Below, piece by piece: positions 25,672 to 34,923 of a stretch of 64,000 nt of DNA. This DNA is from Chloroflexota bacterium (lineage in GTDB: Bacteria; Chloroflexota; Anaerolineae; Anaerolineales; Villigracilaceae), in contig JAAENC010000844.1 in the NCBI GenBank assembly GCA_024224815.1, forward strand, positions 1-64,000, read 5' to 3'. A model generated the notes under the pieces. That model made no database searches, had not been told where the DNA came from, and was given only the letters and a program-made list of their open reading frames with translations. How positions within the stretch are numbered: the stretch's first letter is position 1; every line of letters begins with the position of its first letter. Position numbers and translations under genes: made by a program.

Positions 25672-26442
25672 ATGGCACGCATTTATACACTCGTCAATCA
25701 AAAAGGTGGTGTCGGCAAGACAACCACCGCCATCAATTTGGGCGCATACCTTGCCCTGCACGAAAAAAAGGTGCTCATTGTAGATATTGACCCACAAGCC
25801 AATGCAACATCTTGTCTCGGGATCGATAAACACAGCGTAGAAAAAAGCTCTTACCAAGCATTACTCGGCGGACAGACGCCTTCTTCGCTTATTTTACAAA
25901 ACCAACGCCTCAACCTTTCTCTTTTACCTTCTTCACCGGCATTAGCTGGCGCAGAAGTGGAGCTAGTAGACGAAAGCGAGCGTAATACACGCCTACGAAA
26001 AGCACTTAACACCCTCAACGGCGATTATGACTATATTTTGCTCGATTGCCCACCTTCGCTAGGATTGCTAACGATCAATGGTTTAATGGCAGCGCAGGAT
26101 GGCGTAATTATCCCCGTACAATGTGAATATCTTGCTCTGGAGGGATTAGGCCAACTCACACAAACGATTCAACAAGTTCGCTCGGCACTCTACCCGGATT
26201 TACGCGTGCGTGGCGTTGTTTTAACAATGTTCGACAAAAGAACGAATCTTGCTAACGATGTTGTAGCCGAAGTGAACAATCACTTCCCTCAGCAAGTTTT
26301 CAAGGCCGTCATCCCGCGCAGCATCCGATTGGCAGAAGCCCCATCCTACGGCTTACCAATTTCAGCCTATGCGCCCAACTCAGTTGGCGCAAAAGCATAC
26401 GACGCCCTAGCGCGAGAAGTGATCAAGAGCGACGAGAATTAG
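25672..26442 (+). CDS. parA: Chromosome partitioning ATPase ParA/Soj
   Basis: The 256-residue protein has the deviant Walker A KGGVGKTTTAINLG at residues 11-24, IDPQANATS and DYILLDCPPSLGLLTINGL (Walker B region), all hallmarks of ParA/Soj. It binds DNA non-specifically as an ATP dimer and drives ParB-parS segregation. It forms an operon with the PfkB gene and parB. No N-terminal HTH, as in chromosomal Soj proteins. Confidence 0.95.
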   Translation: MARIYTLVNQKGGVGKTTTAINLGAYLALHEKKVLIVDIDPQANATSCLGIDKHSVEKSSYQALLGGQTPSSLILQNQRLNLSLLPSSPALAGAEVELVDESERNTRLRKALNTLNGDYDYILLDCPPSLGLLTINGLMAAQDGVIIPVQCEYLALEGLGQLTQTIQQVRSALYPDLRVRGVVLTMFDKRTNLANDVVAEVNNHFPQQVFKAVIPRSIRLAEAPSYGLPISAYAPNSVGAKAYDALAREVIKSDEN

Positions 26443-26474
26443 GATTTTATCTACTTTTATATTAGGATAAGAAT

Positions 26475-27338
26475 ATGGCAAAAAAAAGAACAGGACTTGG
26501 CAAAGGCTTAGGCGCATTAATCGTAGATACAGATAGCCCCAAACCAGCCCCAAAGTTTGAAGGGGGCATTCTTGAAGTAGCGGTAGATAAAATTGTTCCA
26601 AATCCGCGCCAGCCGCGTCTTCATTTCAACGAAGATGAATTGGCCGAGTTAGCCGCATCAATTAGCGAACATGGCGTTATCCAGCCCCTAATTGTCTCCC
26701 CCAATGGAAAAGACCAATACACGCTCATTGCCGGAGAACGCCGCTTAAAAGCATCAAGACGAGCCAAATTAGAAAAAGTCCCTGTTGTCATTCGTGAAGT
26801 TAGCGATCAAGAACAGCTAGAATGGGCATTAATTGAAAATATTCAACGAGCTGATCTTAGCCCGCTTGAAGAAGCAGAAGCATATCACCAATTATCTGAA
26901 GAGTTTGGTTTATCGCACGCAAAAATTGCTAACCAGGTTGGGAAAAGCCGCGTAGCAATTACAAATACACTCCGTTTAAGAAAACTTTCAGATTCTGTAA
27001 AAGCCGCTTTAGTAAATAAATTAATTAGCGAGGGGCACGCCCGCGCACTTTTGGGGTTATCCTCGGACGAAGCGCAAGAAGCCGCTCTCCAAACAGTTAC
27101 ATCCTTGCGCCTTAACGTGCGTCAAACAGAGCAGTTGATCAATAAAATAAATGGGGAGAAAAAGCCAGCAACAGAAAAAAAGATGGAAAAGTCGCCGGAA
27201 GTACTGGATATTGAAGGAAAACTTCAATCGCGTTTTGAGACCAAAGTATCAATGCGCTACACAAAGAATGGCGGTAATATTACCTTGCATTATTCTTCTG
27301 ATGAAGATCTAGACGCCCTCTTGGAAAAGCTCTTATAA
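26475..27338 (+). CDS. parB: Chromosome partitioning protein ParB/Spo0J
   Basis: The 287-residue protein has the N-terminal GLGKGLGALI arginine/lysine motif that stimulates ParA, then NPRQPRLHF and GERRLKASRRAKL (CTPase/clamp motifs). The central HTH includes LSHAKIANQVGKSRVAITNTLRL split over about 155-185, and a C-terminal dimerisation region follows. It lies 32 bp after parA. I found no full parS site in the window. Confidence 0.95.
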   Translation: MAKKRTGLGKGLGALIVDTDSPKPAPKFEGGILEVAVDKIVPNPRQPRLHFNEDELAELAASISEHGVIQPLIVSPNGKDQYTLIAGERRLKASRRAKLEKVPVVIREVSDQEQLEWALIENIQRADLSPLEEAEAYHQLSEEFGLSHAKIANQVGKSRVAITNTLRLRKLSDSVKAALVNKLISEGHARALLGLSSDEAQEAALQTVTSLRLNVRQTEQLINKINGEKKPATEKKMEKSPEVLDIEGKLQSRFETKVSMRYTKNGGNITLHYSSDEDLDALLEKLL

Positions 27339-27401
27339 GTTTTTTGCTCTTTATATTTTCGCATTTGCGCCCTGAATAATCTAAAAAGCTTAGGTGAAAT
27401 C

Positions 27402-28427
27402 ATGACAAAACAAAATCTTAACTTAACACCCGAAATGCTTGTTCCCCGTCTCGGTGAACACTTGGTGAATAACGGTCACATAAGCGAAGAAGATCTCAAG
27501 AAAGCCTTAAGTTATCAACAAGAGCAAACCGCAAAAGGAGAGAGTCTCCTCCTTGGAGAAGCTCTCTTGGAGTTGAAAATCACAACTCGAGAGATGCTCG
27601 ACCAAGCTGTCACAGAGCAAATTATCCAATTGCGTAATGCACTACAAGCGACAAACAGAAACCTGGAACAGCGTGTTCAAGAAAGAACAGCTGAGCTACA
27701 GAGAGCATTGCAAAGACTATCTGAATTATCAGAACTAAAAGCAAATTTCATTTCAAATGTTTCCCACGAATTAAGAACCCCATTAACGCACATCAAAGGC
27801 TATATTGAATTACTTGTCTCTGAATCTTTAGGAGCCATCACACCTGAACAAAAACATGCTCTACAAGTTAGCCAAAATTCTTCCGCTCAACTAGAGAAGC
27901 TTATTGAAGATCTGATCATGGCATCAGTTTCTTCACAAGGTGAGTTAACTCTAAAACAAGAAGCCTTAGATGTACGACGTATCGCAAATCTTGCGGTCTC
28001 GTCTATGACAAAAAAAGCAGAAGATCGCGAGGTCTCTATTCATGCAGTTTTAGACAAAGGCCTTCCGCTTGTGCAAGCTGATAGCCAAAAAATAATATGG
28101 GTACTAGGCCAACTTCTAGACAACGGTATCAAGTTTACACCCATGGGTGGTCGCGTAGTTTTACGAGCCGAACACGAAAGCGACAAACTGATCTCCATTT
28201 CTGTTACAGACACAGGAATTGGCATCCCCAACGAAAAGATAAAAGATATCTTCCAACCCTTCCACCAACTAGATGGTGCGTCAACCCGTCAATATGGCGG
28301 TACAGGCCTAGGCTTGCTACTCGTCCGTCAAATTATAGAGGCGCACGGTTCGATGCTGGACGTAAAATCTACTGAAGGAAGAGGTACAACGATTAAGTTC
28401 CCCCTTCTTGTGGCAAATAAAAAATAG
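27402..28427 (+). CDS. Histidine kinase with type II secretion N-like domain
   Basis: The 341-residue protein starts with LGEHLVNNGHISEEDLKKAL and LLGEALLELKITTREMLDQAV (about 14-75). This helical two-part pattern resembles the N-terminal domain of GspE/MshE ATPases. A coiled coil (78-110) follows, then HisKA with H122 (NVSHELRTPLTHIKGY) and HATPase with DTGIGIPNE and GGTGLGLLL. Soluble. In MshE the N domain binds c-di-GMP; whether this one does is untested. It lies 18 bp before another kinase and an OmpR-type regulator. Confidence 0.85.
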   Translation: MTKQNLNLTPEMLVPRLGEHLVNNGHISEEDLKKALSYQQEQTAKGESLLLGEALLELKITTREMLDQAVTEQIIQLRNALQATNRNLEQRVQERTAELQRALQRLSELSELKANFISNVSHELRTPLTHIKGYIELLVSESLGAITPEQKHALQVSQNSSAQLEKLIEDLIMASVSSQGELTLKQEALDVRRIANLAVSSMTKKAEDREVSIHAVLDKGLPLVQADSQKIIWVLGQLLDNGIKFTPMGGRVVLRAEHESDKLISISVTDTGIGIPNEKIKDIFQPFHQLDGASTRQYGGTGLGLLLVRQIIEAHGSMLDVKSTEGRGTTIKFPLLVANKK

Positions 28428-28444
28428 AAAAAAGAGCAAAAAAA

Positions 28445-29626
28445 ATGGACTCGCCTAATCTCTCCCTTGGGTATGATTTCTGGAAAAATGCCGTTCATGA
28501 AAAGGACTGGAAAAACGCACTCGATTTTTTGATTGCGTCTTTGCGTGATGTCCTGATCTTTGACAACTTGGCCATCTACATCACGCAAGAAAGTGGAGAG
28601 ACATCAGAAATCGCCTATGCTCGTGCCGTAGGCAGAGAAAAACGAGCAGAAGCAGATGCAAATTGGGGAGAAAGCATAGCAACTCAATCTATCCAAGAAA
28701 ATAACGTTGTTCTAACAACCCCTAGCTCATCAGAGGACAACGGGAAACGCGTCCGAGACGCATATTTGATTGGCTTGCCACTTATAGCCTCAGGAAAAAC
28801 ACTCGGCGCAATGAGCTTGATCCGCTTTGGTGGGCCAGAATACACAAAAGAACATATAGAGCTTGCCTCTTTTGCGGCGGTAATAGCCTCCTATATTTTT
28901 GAAAAACGCGCGCTGGAAGAAAGTATCACAGAGCTAGAAACGGTACAGCGTCAAATGCGTCTACAGGACGATTTTGTTTCAACAATTTCTCACGAACTAA
29001 GAACTCCCTTAGGTTTCATCAAAGGATACAGCACAACCCTACTACGCACAGATACAGATTGGGATAATAATACACAACAAGAGTTTTTAACCATCATCGA
29101 CGAAGAAACAGACCACCTAAGCGAATTGATCGAAAATATCCTCGAATCCGCTCGCCTGCAAAGCAATACGCTTGAAATGAACTTTCAACCCTTGCGCCCA
29201 GATGCGCTAATTAGAGACATCATTACACGAGCCAGTACCCGTTATAAGAACCTTGAAACCTCCTTTGAAGTCAAGTGCAAGCGAATTGTTCTTGGCGACA
29301 GCACACGATTGGCACAGGTTTTTGAAAATCTTTTCAGTAATGCTATAAAATATGCACCCAACACAAAAATAGACATATCAATAGATAAAATAGACGCTTC
29401 TTCCATTCAAATTATATTTGCAGACAAAGGAAGAGGCATTCCCCAACAACACCTGCCCTTTATTTTCGACCGTTTTTACCGCGTTCCCAATCAACCGGGA
29501 AAAGCAGGTACAGGCCTTGGCCTATTTATTTGCAAACGCATTGTCACAGCCCACCATGGTAATATGTGGGCAGAATCAGAGCCTGAAAAAGGCACTCGTT
29601 TCATTATTCAATTACCATCTCAGTAA
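28445..29626 (+). CDS. GAF histidine kinase
   Basis: The 393-residue soluble kinase has an N-terminal GAF-like domain (about 15-155, LIGLPLIASGKTLGAMSLIRF) and a short coiled coil. HisKA carries H183 (TISHELRTPLGFIKGY), and HATPase_c has ADKGRGIPQQ and GTGLGLFI. It is followed 24 bp later by a winged-helix response regulator, its probable partner, and lies 17 bp after another kinase, which may share that regulator. Confidence 0.9.
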   Translation: MDSPNLSLGYDFWKNAVHEKDWKNALDFLIASLRDVLIFDNLAIYITQESGETSEIAYARAVGREKRAEADANWGESIATQSIQENNVVLTTPSSSEDNGKRVRDAYLIGLPLIASGKTLGAMSLIRFGGPEYTKEHIELASFAAVIASYIFEKRALEESITELETVQRQMRLQDDFVSTISHELRTPLGFIKGYSTTLLRTDTDWDNNTQQEFLTIIDEETDHLSELIENILESARLQSNTLEMNFQPLRPDALIRDIITRASTRYKNLETSFEVKCKRIVLGDSTRLAQVFENLFSNAIKYAPNTKIDISIDKIDASSIQIIFADKGRGIPQQHLPFIFDRFYRVPNQPGKAGTGLGLFICKRIVTAHHGNMWAESEPEKGTRFIIQLPSQ

Positions 29627-29650
29627 TTTTGGGGCAGAAGGAGTACTATT

Positions 29651-30352
29651 ATGGCAAAACGCATTCTTGTTGTTGACGACGAATCTCGTTACCAACGCCT
29701 CTTGGAGGCCAATTTACGCACAGACGGCTACGACGTTATCACCGCTTCAAATGGTGTAGAAGCCATCGAACTTTTCTCTTCGCAGCCCATCGATCTAATT
29801 CTTTTAGACGTGATGATGCCTGAGCTAGATGGCTTCGCAACCTGTGAGCGTATCCGCGAGTACTCTAACGTCCCCATTATCATGTTAACCGCAAAAGGTG
29901 AAGAAAAAGATCGCGTACGCGGGCTTGACCTCGGCGCAGACGACTACCTCACCAAACCTTTCTCAGCTACAGAACTACTCGCCCGCGTACGCGCAGTCTT
30001 TCGCAGGGCAGATGTTTCCACCAGCAGCGCACAGGCCCGATATTTCACGCACGGAGATATTCGCGTCGATTTTGCTCGCGCAGAAGTCTGGCGAGATGGA
30101 GAAAGCGAGCCTGTCCCTCTTTCTGCAACCGAATATCGAATTTTCCTCCAATTTGTCCATAGCGTGGGCAAGATTATTAGCGCGGAAGAACTTCTCACCA
30201 GCATTTGGGGACCAGAATATCGTAACGAGAAAGAAATCCTTTGGGTCAGCATCGCCCGCCTCCGTCAAAAACTCGAAAAAACACCCCATTCGCCCACACA
30301 TATCGTCACCCGCACAGGCTTAGGCTACCTCATGCCCCCTTTAGATGACTAA
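29651..30352 (+). CDS. OmpR/PhoB-type response regulator
   Basis: The 233-residue protein has a receiver domain with phospho-acceptor D53 (LLDVMMPELDG), T and K in MLTAKGEEKD and LTKPFSATELLARV. A C-terminal winged helix (about 135-230, with PLSATEYRIFLQF and EKILWVSIARLRQKLE) would bind DNA. AGAAGGAG precedes the ATG. It is the third gene of a two-kinase, one-regulator cluster. Confidence 0.95.
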   Translation: MAKRILVVDDESRYQRLLEANLRTDGYDVITASNGVEAIELFSSQPIDLILLDVMMPELDGFATCERIREYSNVPIIMLTAKGEEKDRVRGLDLGADDYLTKPFSATELLARVRAVFRRADVSTSSAQARYFTHGDIRVDFARAEVWRDGESEPVPLSATEYRIFLQFVHSVGKIISAEELLTSIWGPEYRNEKEILWVSIARLRQKLEKTPHSPTHIVTRTGLGYLMPPLDD

Positions 30353-30522
30353 AAAATGGGATGAGAAACCGAAACGCCCCGCGCCCCAATTTTTCTGTAT
30401 CTCAAAAAGCATCTCAAGATCAAAGTTGCTGAGGTCGCCTTAGCACCAAACGGAAAATCTACCCATAAAGAACAAAGAATCCCTTTCAACATTTTCTGCC
30501 AATACCTTACGAGGAAAATACG

Positions 30523-30813
30523 ATGTCCTTTGAATACAACAACTCTGGAAAAATTTTTACAGACATAATTTCGAAAACTCCCCTCGACGTTATAGTGCAA
30601 ACAACAACCCACCTTGTTCAAGGCACTATTCATATTCGTCTCGAAGAGCGCCTAAAAGACGAGCTAGACAGAGATGAACTTTTTTTAGCACTCACAGATG
30701 TTAATATTCTCGACTCTGCCGAAAAAACTCTTTACACAACAGACTTTATAGCTATTCACAGAGACCAGATCGTTTGGGTCTTGCCAAACGAAAAAGAAGA
30801 GGCTACTAAATAA
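30523..30813 (+). CDS. Small conserved protein, 96 aa
   Basis: The product is soluble and beta-rich: IVQTTTHLVQGTIHIRLEERLKDEL, then FLALTDVNIL, TDFIAIHRDQIVWVLP. This matches the style of DUF6812-like proteins, which I recall only loosely. Its TAA overlaps the ATG of the CpaF gene (TAATG), so the two are translationally coupled. Function unknown. Confidence 0.7.
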   Translation: MSFEYNNSGKIFTDIISKTPLDVIVQTTTHLVQGTIHIRLEERLKDELDRDELFLALTDVNILDSAEKTLYTTDFIAIHRDQIVWVLPNEKEEATK

Positions 30814-32156
30814 TGGGAAGACTAAATATGAATGCGGCAAAATCATCGCCGCTGGCAGCTCCTGAGCTTCTAAAGCTTAAATACTATCTCATCAATACTG
30901 TTTCACGAGAATTAGAAGGCGATAATATTCCCTTTGAAGAGCGTAAACCTTTTGCTCTACAGCGCCTTGAGGAAATATATAAACAAGCAAACTTAAAACT
31001 TCCTGAAGATATGAAAAAAAGCATCTTCAAAGAGGTTGGTAGCGAACTTTTTGGTTTTGGACCTATCCAAAAATTGCTTGATGACAACAAAGTAACCGAA
31101 GTAATGGTTAACGGCCCGGATAATGTATATGTAGAACAAGGCGGGAAACTTCTCAAGACCTCTGTAAAATTTGAAGATAATGACCATGTTCGCCGAATTA
31201 TTGAAAGAATTATCGCTCCTTTAGGCCGAAGAGTGGACGAAGACAGCCCCACCGTAGATGCTCGTCTCCCAGATGGCTCTCGTGTAAATGCTGTTGTTTT
31301 GCCTGTTGCGATAGATGGTCCTTCAATTACCATTCGTAAATTTGCCGAAGATCGCTTAGGTGTCGCAGATTTAATTAATTTCGGTTCACTTACGGAAAAC
31401 ATGTCGGAATTTTTGCGAGCCTGTGTTGTTGCTCGATTAAATATTGTTATTTCCGGTGGAACAGGTTCGGGAAAAACGACCCTGCTCAATGTCATGTCCG
31501 GCTTTATTCCAACCGATGAACGCATTGTTACTCTTGAAGATGCGGCCGAATTACAACTACAGCAAGATCATGTCGTTCGCCTTGAAACAAAACCGCCCAG
31601 CGCAGACGGGCATGGTGCAGTAAGCATCCGTGATTTAGTTAAAAATTCTCTGCGCATGAGACCCGACCGTATCATTGTAGGGGAGGTTCGTGGTGGAGAA
31701 GCACTTGATATGCTTCAAGCGATGAATACAGGCCACGACGGCTCTCTGGCTACGGTCCATTCCAATTCACCAAGAGATGCTATTTCACGACTTGAAACGC
31801 TTGTTCTCATGGCTGGTATGGATTTGCCGATAAATGTAGTACGCAAACAGGTCGCATCTGCTGTAGATCTCATAGTTCAACAGACACGCCTTAAAGACGG
31901 TTCTCGAAAAGTTGTCGCTGTTACAGAAGTTGCGGGGATGGAAGGCGACACTATCGTATTAAGTGATATTTTCAAGTTCAAACAAGAAGGCATTGAGGAC
32001 GGTAAAATACTCGGGCAAACCGAGCCAACAGGAATTCGTCCCATGTTTGTTGCGCGTCTCGAGGCTGCCGGCTTCAAACTTGGAGCAGAAGTTTTTGGCG
32101 CAAATGTTGCCGAAATGCTTTCATCTAATCGCCAGAGGAGAGGAAGAAGACGCTAA
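30813..32156 (+). CDS. cpaF: CpaF/TadA-type secretion ATPase (orphan)
   Basis: The 447-residue protein has an N-terminal helical domain, the motif [12 protein letters not shown], then [11 protein letters not shown], Walker [13 protein letters not shown] (about 215-225) and ASP-box and Walker B regions ([19 protein letters not shown], split). [11 protein letters not shown] is the His box of type II/IV secretion ATPases. CpaF powers Tad pili. No tadB, tadC, pilin or prepilin peptidase gene is adjacent, which is unusual. A GTG/ATG ten residues in is a possible alternative start. Confidence 0.9.
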   Translation: MGRLNMNAAKSSPLAAPELLKLKYYLINTVSRELEGDNIPFEERKPFALQRLEEIYKQANLKLPEDMKKSIFKEVGSELFGFGPIQKLLDDNKVTEVMVNGPDNVYVEQGGKLLKTSVKFEDNDHVRRIIERIIAPLGRRVDEDSPTVDARLPDGSRVNAVVLPVAIDGPSITIRKFAEDRLGVADLINFGSLTENMSEFLRACVVARLNIVISGGTGSGKTTLLNVMSGFIPTDERIVTLEDAAELQLQQDHVVRLETKPPSADGHGAVSIRDLVKNSLRMRPDRIIVGEVRGGEALDMLQAMNTGHDGSLATVHSNSPRDAISRLETLVLMAGMDLPINVVRKQVASAVDLIVQQTRLKDGSRKVVAVTEVAGMEGDTIVLSDIFKFKQEGIEDGKILGQTEPTGIRPMFVARLEAAGFKLGAEVFGANVAEMLSSNRQRRGRRR

Positions 32157-32164
32157 GGCAAATC

Positions 32165-32173
32165 TGCTATAAT
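32165..32173 (+). promoter_or_regulatory. Extended -10 promoter of the XRE-V4R cluster
   Basis: TGCTATAAT at 32165-32173 is an extended -10 box 35 nt upstream of the XRE regulator ATG. It lies just after the cpaF stop, so the following cluster can be transcribed independently. Confidence 0.55.
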
Positions 32174-32208
32174 TGCTCTTTATCTTCAATCTTTTTTACG
32201 AGGAATAT

Positions 32209-32886
32209 ATGGAATCTAAAACACGAATTGCTATCCGAGCCAAAACGCTTGGCGTTCTCATTTTTGATGCCCGCGAAGCATCAAGGATGAGCAAAAAAGA
32301 CTGCGCTGAAGCAATAGGCATTAGCACAAGCACCTATAATGCTTACGAGCAAGGCAAAAAGGCTCCTTCTTTACCTGAGCTTGAAGCCTTAAGCATGTTC
32401 TTGAATATTCCAATATCCCATTTTTGGGGAACCCAAGCCATCTCTGATGACCAATCCCCTCTTGAAAAGATTGAGTTATCTCGCCTAGTAGAATTACGCC
32501 ATCGAATGATCGGGGCATTGCTCCGACAAGAACGGAGAAACGCTGGCTTTTCAATGAAAGCCCTGGCTCGGGAAGCTGGAATTCCAACCAGTCGCATCAA
32601 AGCATACGAGTTGGGTGAGCGCCCGATCCCCACACCTGAGCTTGAAACTTTGCTCTCTGTTCTTGGAAGCAGAATCGAAGACTTCTTCGATAAAAGCGGT
32701 CCGATCGGCCAATGGATGACGCGCCAAAGCACAATAGAAGACTTTTTAGAACTTCCTGCAGAATTACAGGAATTTGTTTGCCAGCCAATCAACCGCCCCT
32801 ACCTAGAACTTGCACTTAAGCTAAGTGATTTCTCCGCCGACAAATTACGCACTGTCGCTGAGGGGATTTTGGATATCACATTCTAA
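32209..32886 (+). CDS. Regulator with two tandem XRE HTH domains
   Basis: About 225 residues. The first HTH has SKKDCAEAIGISTSTYNAYEQGKKAPSL (over about 25-55); the second has SMKALAREAGIPTSRIKAYELGERPIPT (over about 110-140). Each is a Cro/C1-type unit, so one chain could bind a two-site operator. A short C-terminal helical region follows. ATG 32209 is chosen over an upstream TTG because GAGGA lies 5 nt before it. It heads a cluster with TPR, GNAT, two V4R proteins and a hydrolase. Confidence 0.85.
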   Translation: MESKTRIAIRAKTLGVLIFDAREASRMSKKDCAEAIGISTSTYNAYEQGKKAPSLPELEALSMFLNIPISHFWGTQAISDDQSPLEKIELSRLVELRHRMIGALLRQERRNAGFSMKALAREAGIPTSRIKAYELGERPIPTPELETLLSVLGSRIEDFFDKSGPIGQWMTRQSTIEDFLELPAELQEFVCQPINRPYLELALKLSDFSADKLRTVAEGILDITF

Positions 32887-32903
32887 AGACAGGAGATAAA
32901 TCC

Positions 32904-33425
32904 GTGGTAAAAGACGCACTAGCACTCTCCGAAAAAGGGAAAGAAGCCTTTCAAAAAGGTGATTTCGAGAAAGCTATTCAATCTTTTTCTGATGCAGCGA
33001 AAAATTATGCAACAGAGAACAAACCGCTAAGCGCGGCAGAAGAAAGAAATAATCTCAGCGTAGCTCTTTTGCAAGCCGAGAAGGCTGAAGAAGCTCTTGA
33101 AGCAGCAGAAGGCACCGATGCAGTTTTCGCCGAAGCCGGAGATAAATTAAAGCAAGCCATGGCCTTAGGAAATCAAGCCGCCGCCTTAGACGAACTTGGA
33201 GATTTAGACAAAGCCATCGCCCTTTATCAACAATCCGCATCTCTTTTTGCAGAAATTGGAGAAGGCGATTATCAAGAAACGGTTCTAAAATCAATTGCTG
33301 CAATAGAATTACGTAGTGGGAAGCTACAAAACACAGCCCAAACTATGCTTGCATCACTCGGTGCAAATAAAAACCCAAACTTATTTCAGCGTTTCTTAAA
33401 ATTTATTTTACGCATCGTCCGATAA
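32904..33425 (+). CDS. TPR-like protein, 173 aa
   Basis: GTG start after AGGAG. Helical repeats of TPR type are visible: GKEAFQKGDFEKAIQSFSDAA and GNQAAALDELGDLDKAIALYQQSA (each split here from a longer run). A basic, hydrophobic C-terminal helix (FQRFLKFILRIVR) could bind the membrane. It probably mediates protein contacts. Its TAA overlaps the next ATG. Confidence 0.75.
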   Translation: MVKDALALSEKGKEAFQKGDFEKAIQSFSDAAKNYATENKPLSAAEERNNLSVALLQAEKAEEALEAAEGTDAVFAEAGDKLKQAMALGNQAAALDELGDLDKAIALYQQSASLFAEIGEGDYQETVLKSIAAIELRSGKLQNTAQTMLASLGANKNPNLFQRFLKFILRIVR

Positions 33426-34327
33426 TGACCAAGAATTATCAAATTCGCCCGGCTCTAATACAAGACCAGCAAGATATTGCAAATATGATGTTCTTTGAGC
33501 GCCATGTACATAGACACCTGGATTGGCGGCATCCCACCGAATGGCTCGGTTCACCTTTTTACTGGGCGCTCGAACGAAATGACCGCATTGTAGCAGTTCT
33601 TGCTTGCCCGCAAGATCGTAACGACACCACTTGGCTGCGTCTATTCACTCACCTGGACAGCATCCCATCGCAAGAAGCTTGGAAAATATTGTGGGAAAAC
33701 GCAAAAAAAGAACTAGGAAAACACGGAAAAATAAAAGTAGCAGCCATCTCATTAAAAGTTTGGATGCAAGAGCTACTCCAAGAAAGCGGCTTCGTTAATG
33801 ACGAACAGATCGTAATGCTCTCATGGGCTGAAAAAACACCTCTTCTAAGAAAAAGTCCCGAAGGTATCATGATTCGTCCAATGGAAAAGGATGATCTTCC
33901 CAAAGTTGTAATCGTAGACACAGATGCCTTTACATCTCTTTGGCAAAACCCACTCTCCGCACTGGAACAAGCCTACGCTCGAGCGGTCATAGCAACCGTT
34001 GCAGAAACAAGTACAGGCAGAATTATCGGCTATCAAATATCCACAAAAAGCCCTTTTGGCGCACATCTAGCAAGATTGGCTGTCCACTCAGAAGGACAAA
34101 GACGAGGAATCGCATCTGCACTGATCAGTGACCTAACAGAAAAACTGCTTGCTAAAGAAATCACTCAACTCAGCGTAAATACACAAAGCACCAACGAGCG
34201 CTCACTGAGCTTTTATCAAAAGAACGGTTTCAAATATACTGAAGAAGAATACCCTCTCTATAGTTTTCAATTTACCGATAAAAAGAAAGAAAAGGAGCTT
34301 CAATGGGACACCGTGAAGATGCCGTAA
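33425..34327 (+). CDS. Double GNAT acetyltransferase-like protein
   Basis: About 300 residues with two GNAT-like halves. The C-terminal half has the recognisable acetyl-CoA motif LARLAVHSEGQRRGIASALI and VNTQSTNERSLSFYQKNGF. The N-terminal half (about 1-140) is degenerate. TAATG overlap with the TPR gene and a 25-nt overlap with the V4R gene downstream show tight coupling. Substrate unknown. Confidence 0.8.
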   Translation: MTKNYQIRPALIQDQQDIANMMFFERHVHRHLDWRHPTEWLGSPFYWALERNDRIVAVLACPQDRNDTTWLRLFTHLDSIPSQEAWKILWENAKKELGKHGKIKVAAISLKVWMQELLQESGFVNDEQIVMLSWAEKTPLLRKSPEGIMIRPMEKDDLPKVVIVDTDAFTSLWQNPLSALEQAYARAVIATVAETSTGRIIGYQISTKSPFGAHLARLAVHSEGQRRGIASALISDLTEKLLAKEITQLSVNTQSTNERSLSFYQKNGFKYTEEEYPLYSFQFTDKKKEKELQWDTVKMP

Positions 34328-34923
34328 TTGTCAACACAATCGTGCGTCAGGCCTTAGCCGCTGCTGAAGAAGTCATGGGCACCAACGGCCTCAACGCCGT
34401 TTTACGTTTGAGTAGTTTAGATTCTTTTGTAAACAATTTACCGCCCGATAATCTTGAACCCGCCATCAAAGCAACAGAGTACGCTCAATTTAACCAAGCC
34501 ATTGAAGATTTTTATGGTCGCGGTGGGCGCGGCATGCTAAAAAGGATCGGTAAAGCCTCCTTCCAATACGCCATTAACGAACAGCCCGCCCTACTCGGTG
34601 TAGCTGGGGCTGCACTAAAACTTTTACCCCAAAAACAACGCATTAAATTTATTCTAAACAGCATGGTCAATGCGCTCACCAAATCAAACGCTCAGGTAGA
34701 AGCCTGGGTAGAAGATGAAGGAAACACCCTTGCTTATGTAGAGGCATCTTGCGCGATTTGCCATAGCCGAAAAAGCGATAAAGAAATTTGTTACCTATAT
34801 CTTGGCTCTCTAGGAGAAGCTATTGAATGGGCAACAGGAAAAACCTATGAAATTACAGAAACCCACTGCATGGCAAAAGATGACCCACATTGCCGATTTG
34901 AAGTTGGCGAGGCGCTAGAATGA
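34303..34923 (+). CDS. V4R domain protein 1
   Basis: The 206-residue protein has the V4R (4-vinyl reductase / Bet3-like) layout: helical N-terminal half with FYGRGGRGMLKRIG, then a C-terminal half with CAICHSRKSDKEICYLYLGSLGE and ETHCMAKDDPHCRFE. Five cysteines (C-x2-C, C, C-x6-C) could bind metal. V4R proteins bind small hydrophobic ligands or act in redox/aromatic sensing. It overlaps the GNAT gene and the second V4R gene. Confidence 0.85.
   Translation: MGHREDAVIVNTIVRQALAAAEEVMGTNGLNAVLRLSSLDSFVNNLPPDNLEPAIKATEYAQFNQAIEDFYGRGGRGMLKRIGKASFQYAINEQPALLGVAGAALKLLPQKQRIKFILNSMVNALTKSNAQVEAWVEDEGNTLAYVEASCAICHSRKSDKEICYLYLGSLGEAIEWATGKTYEITETHCMAKDDPHCRFEVGEALE

Noticed and set aside
30899-30914. 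parS-like sequence TGTTTCACGAGAATTA in the cpaF gene
   Set aside because: Only 13 of 16 positions match the TGTTTCACGTGAAACA consensus, the right half-site is broken and it lies inside coding sequence. A second weak match near 17681 has only 12 of 16.
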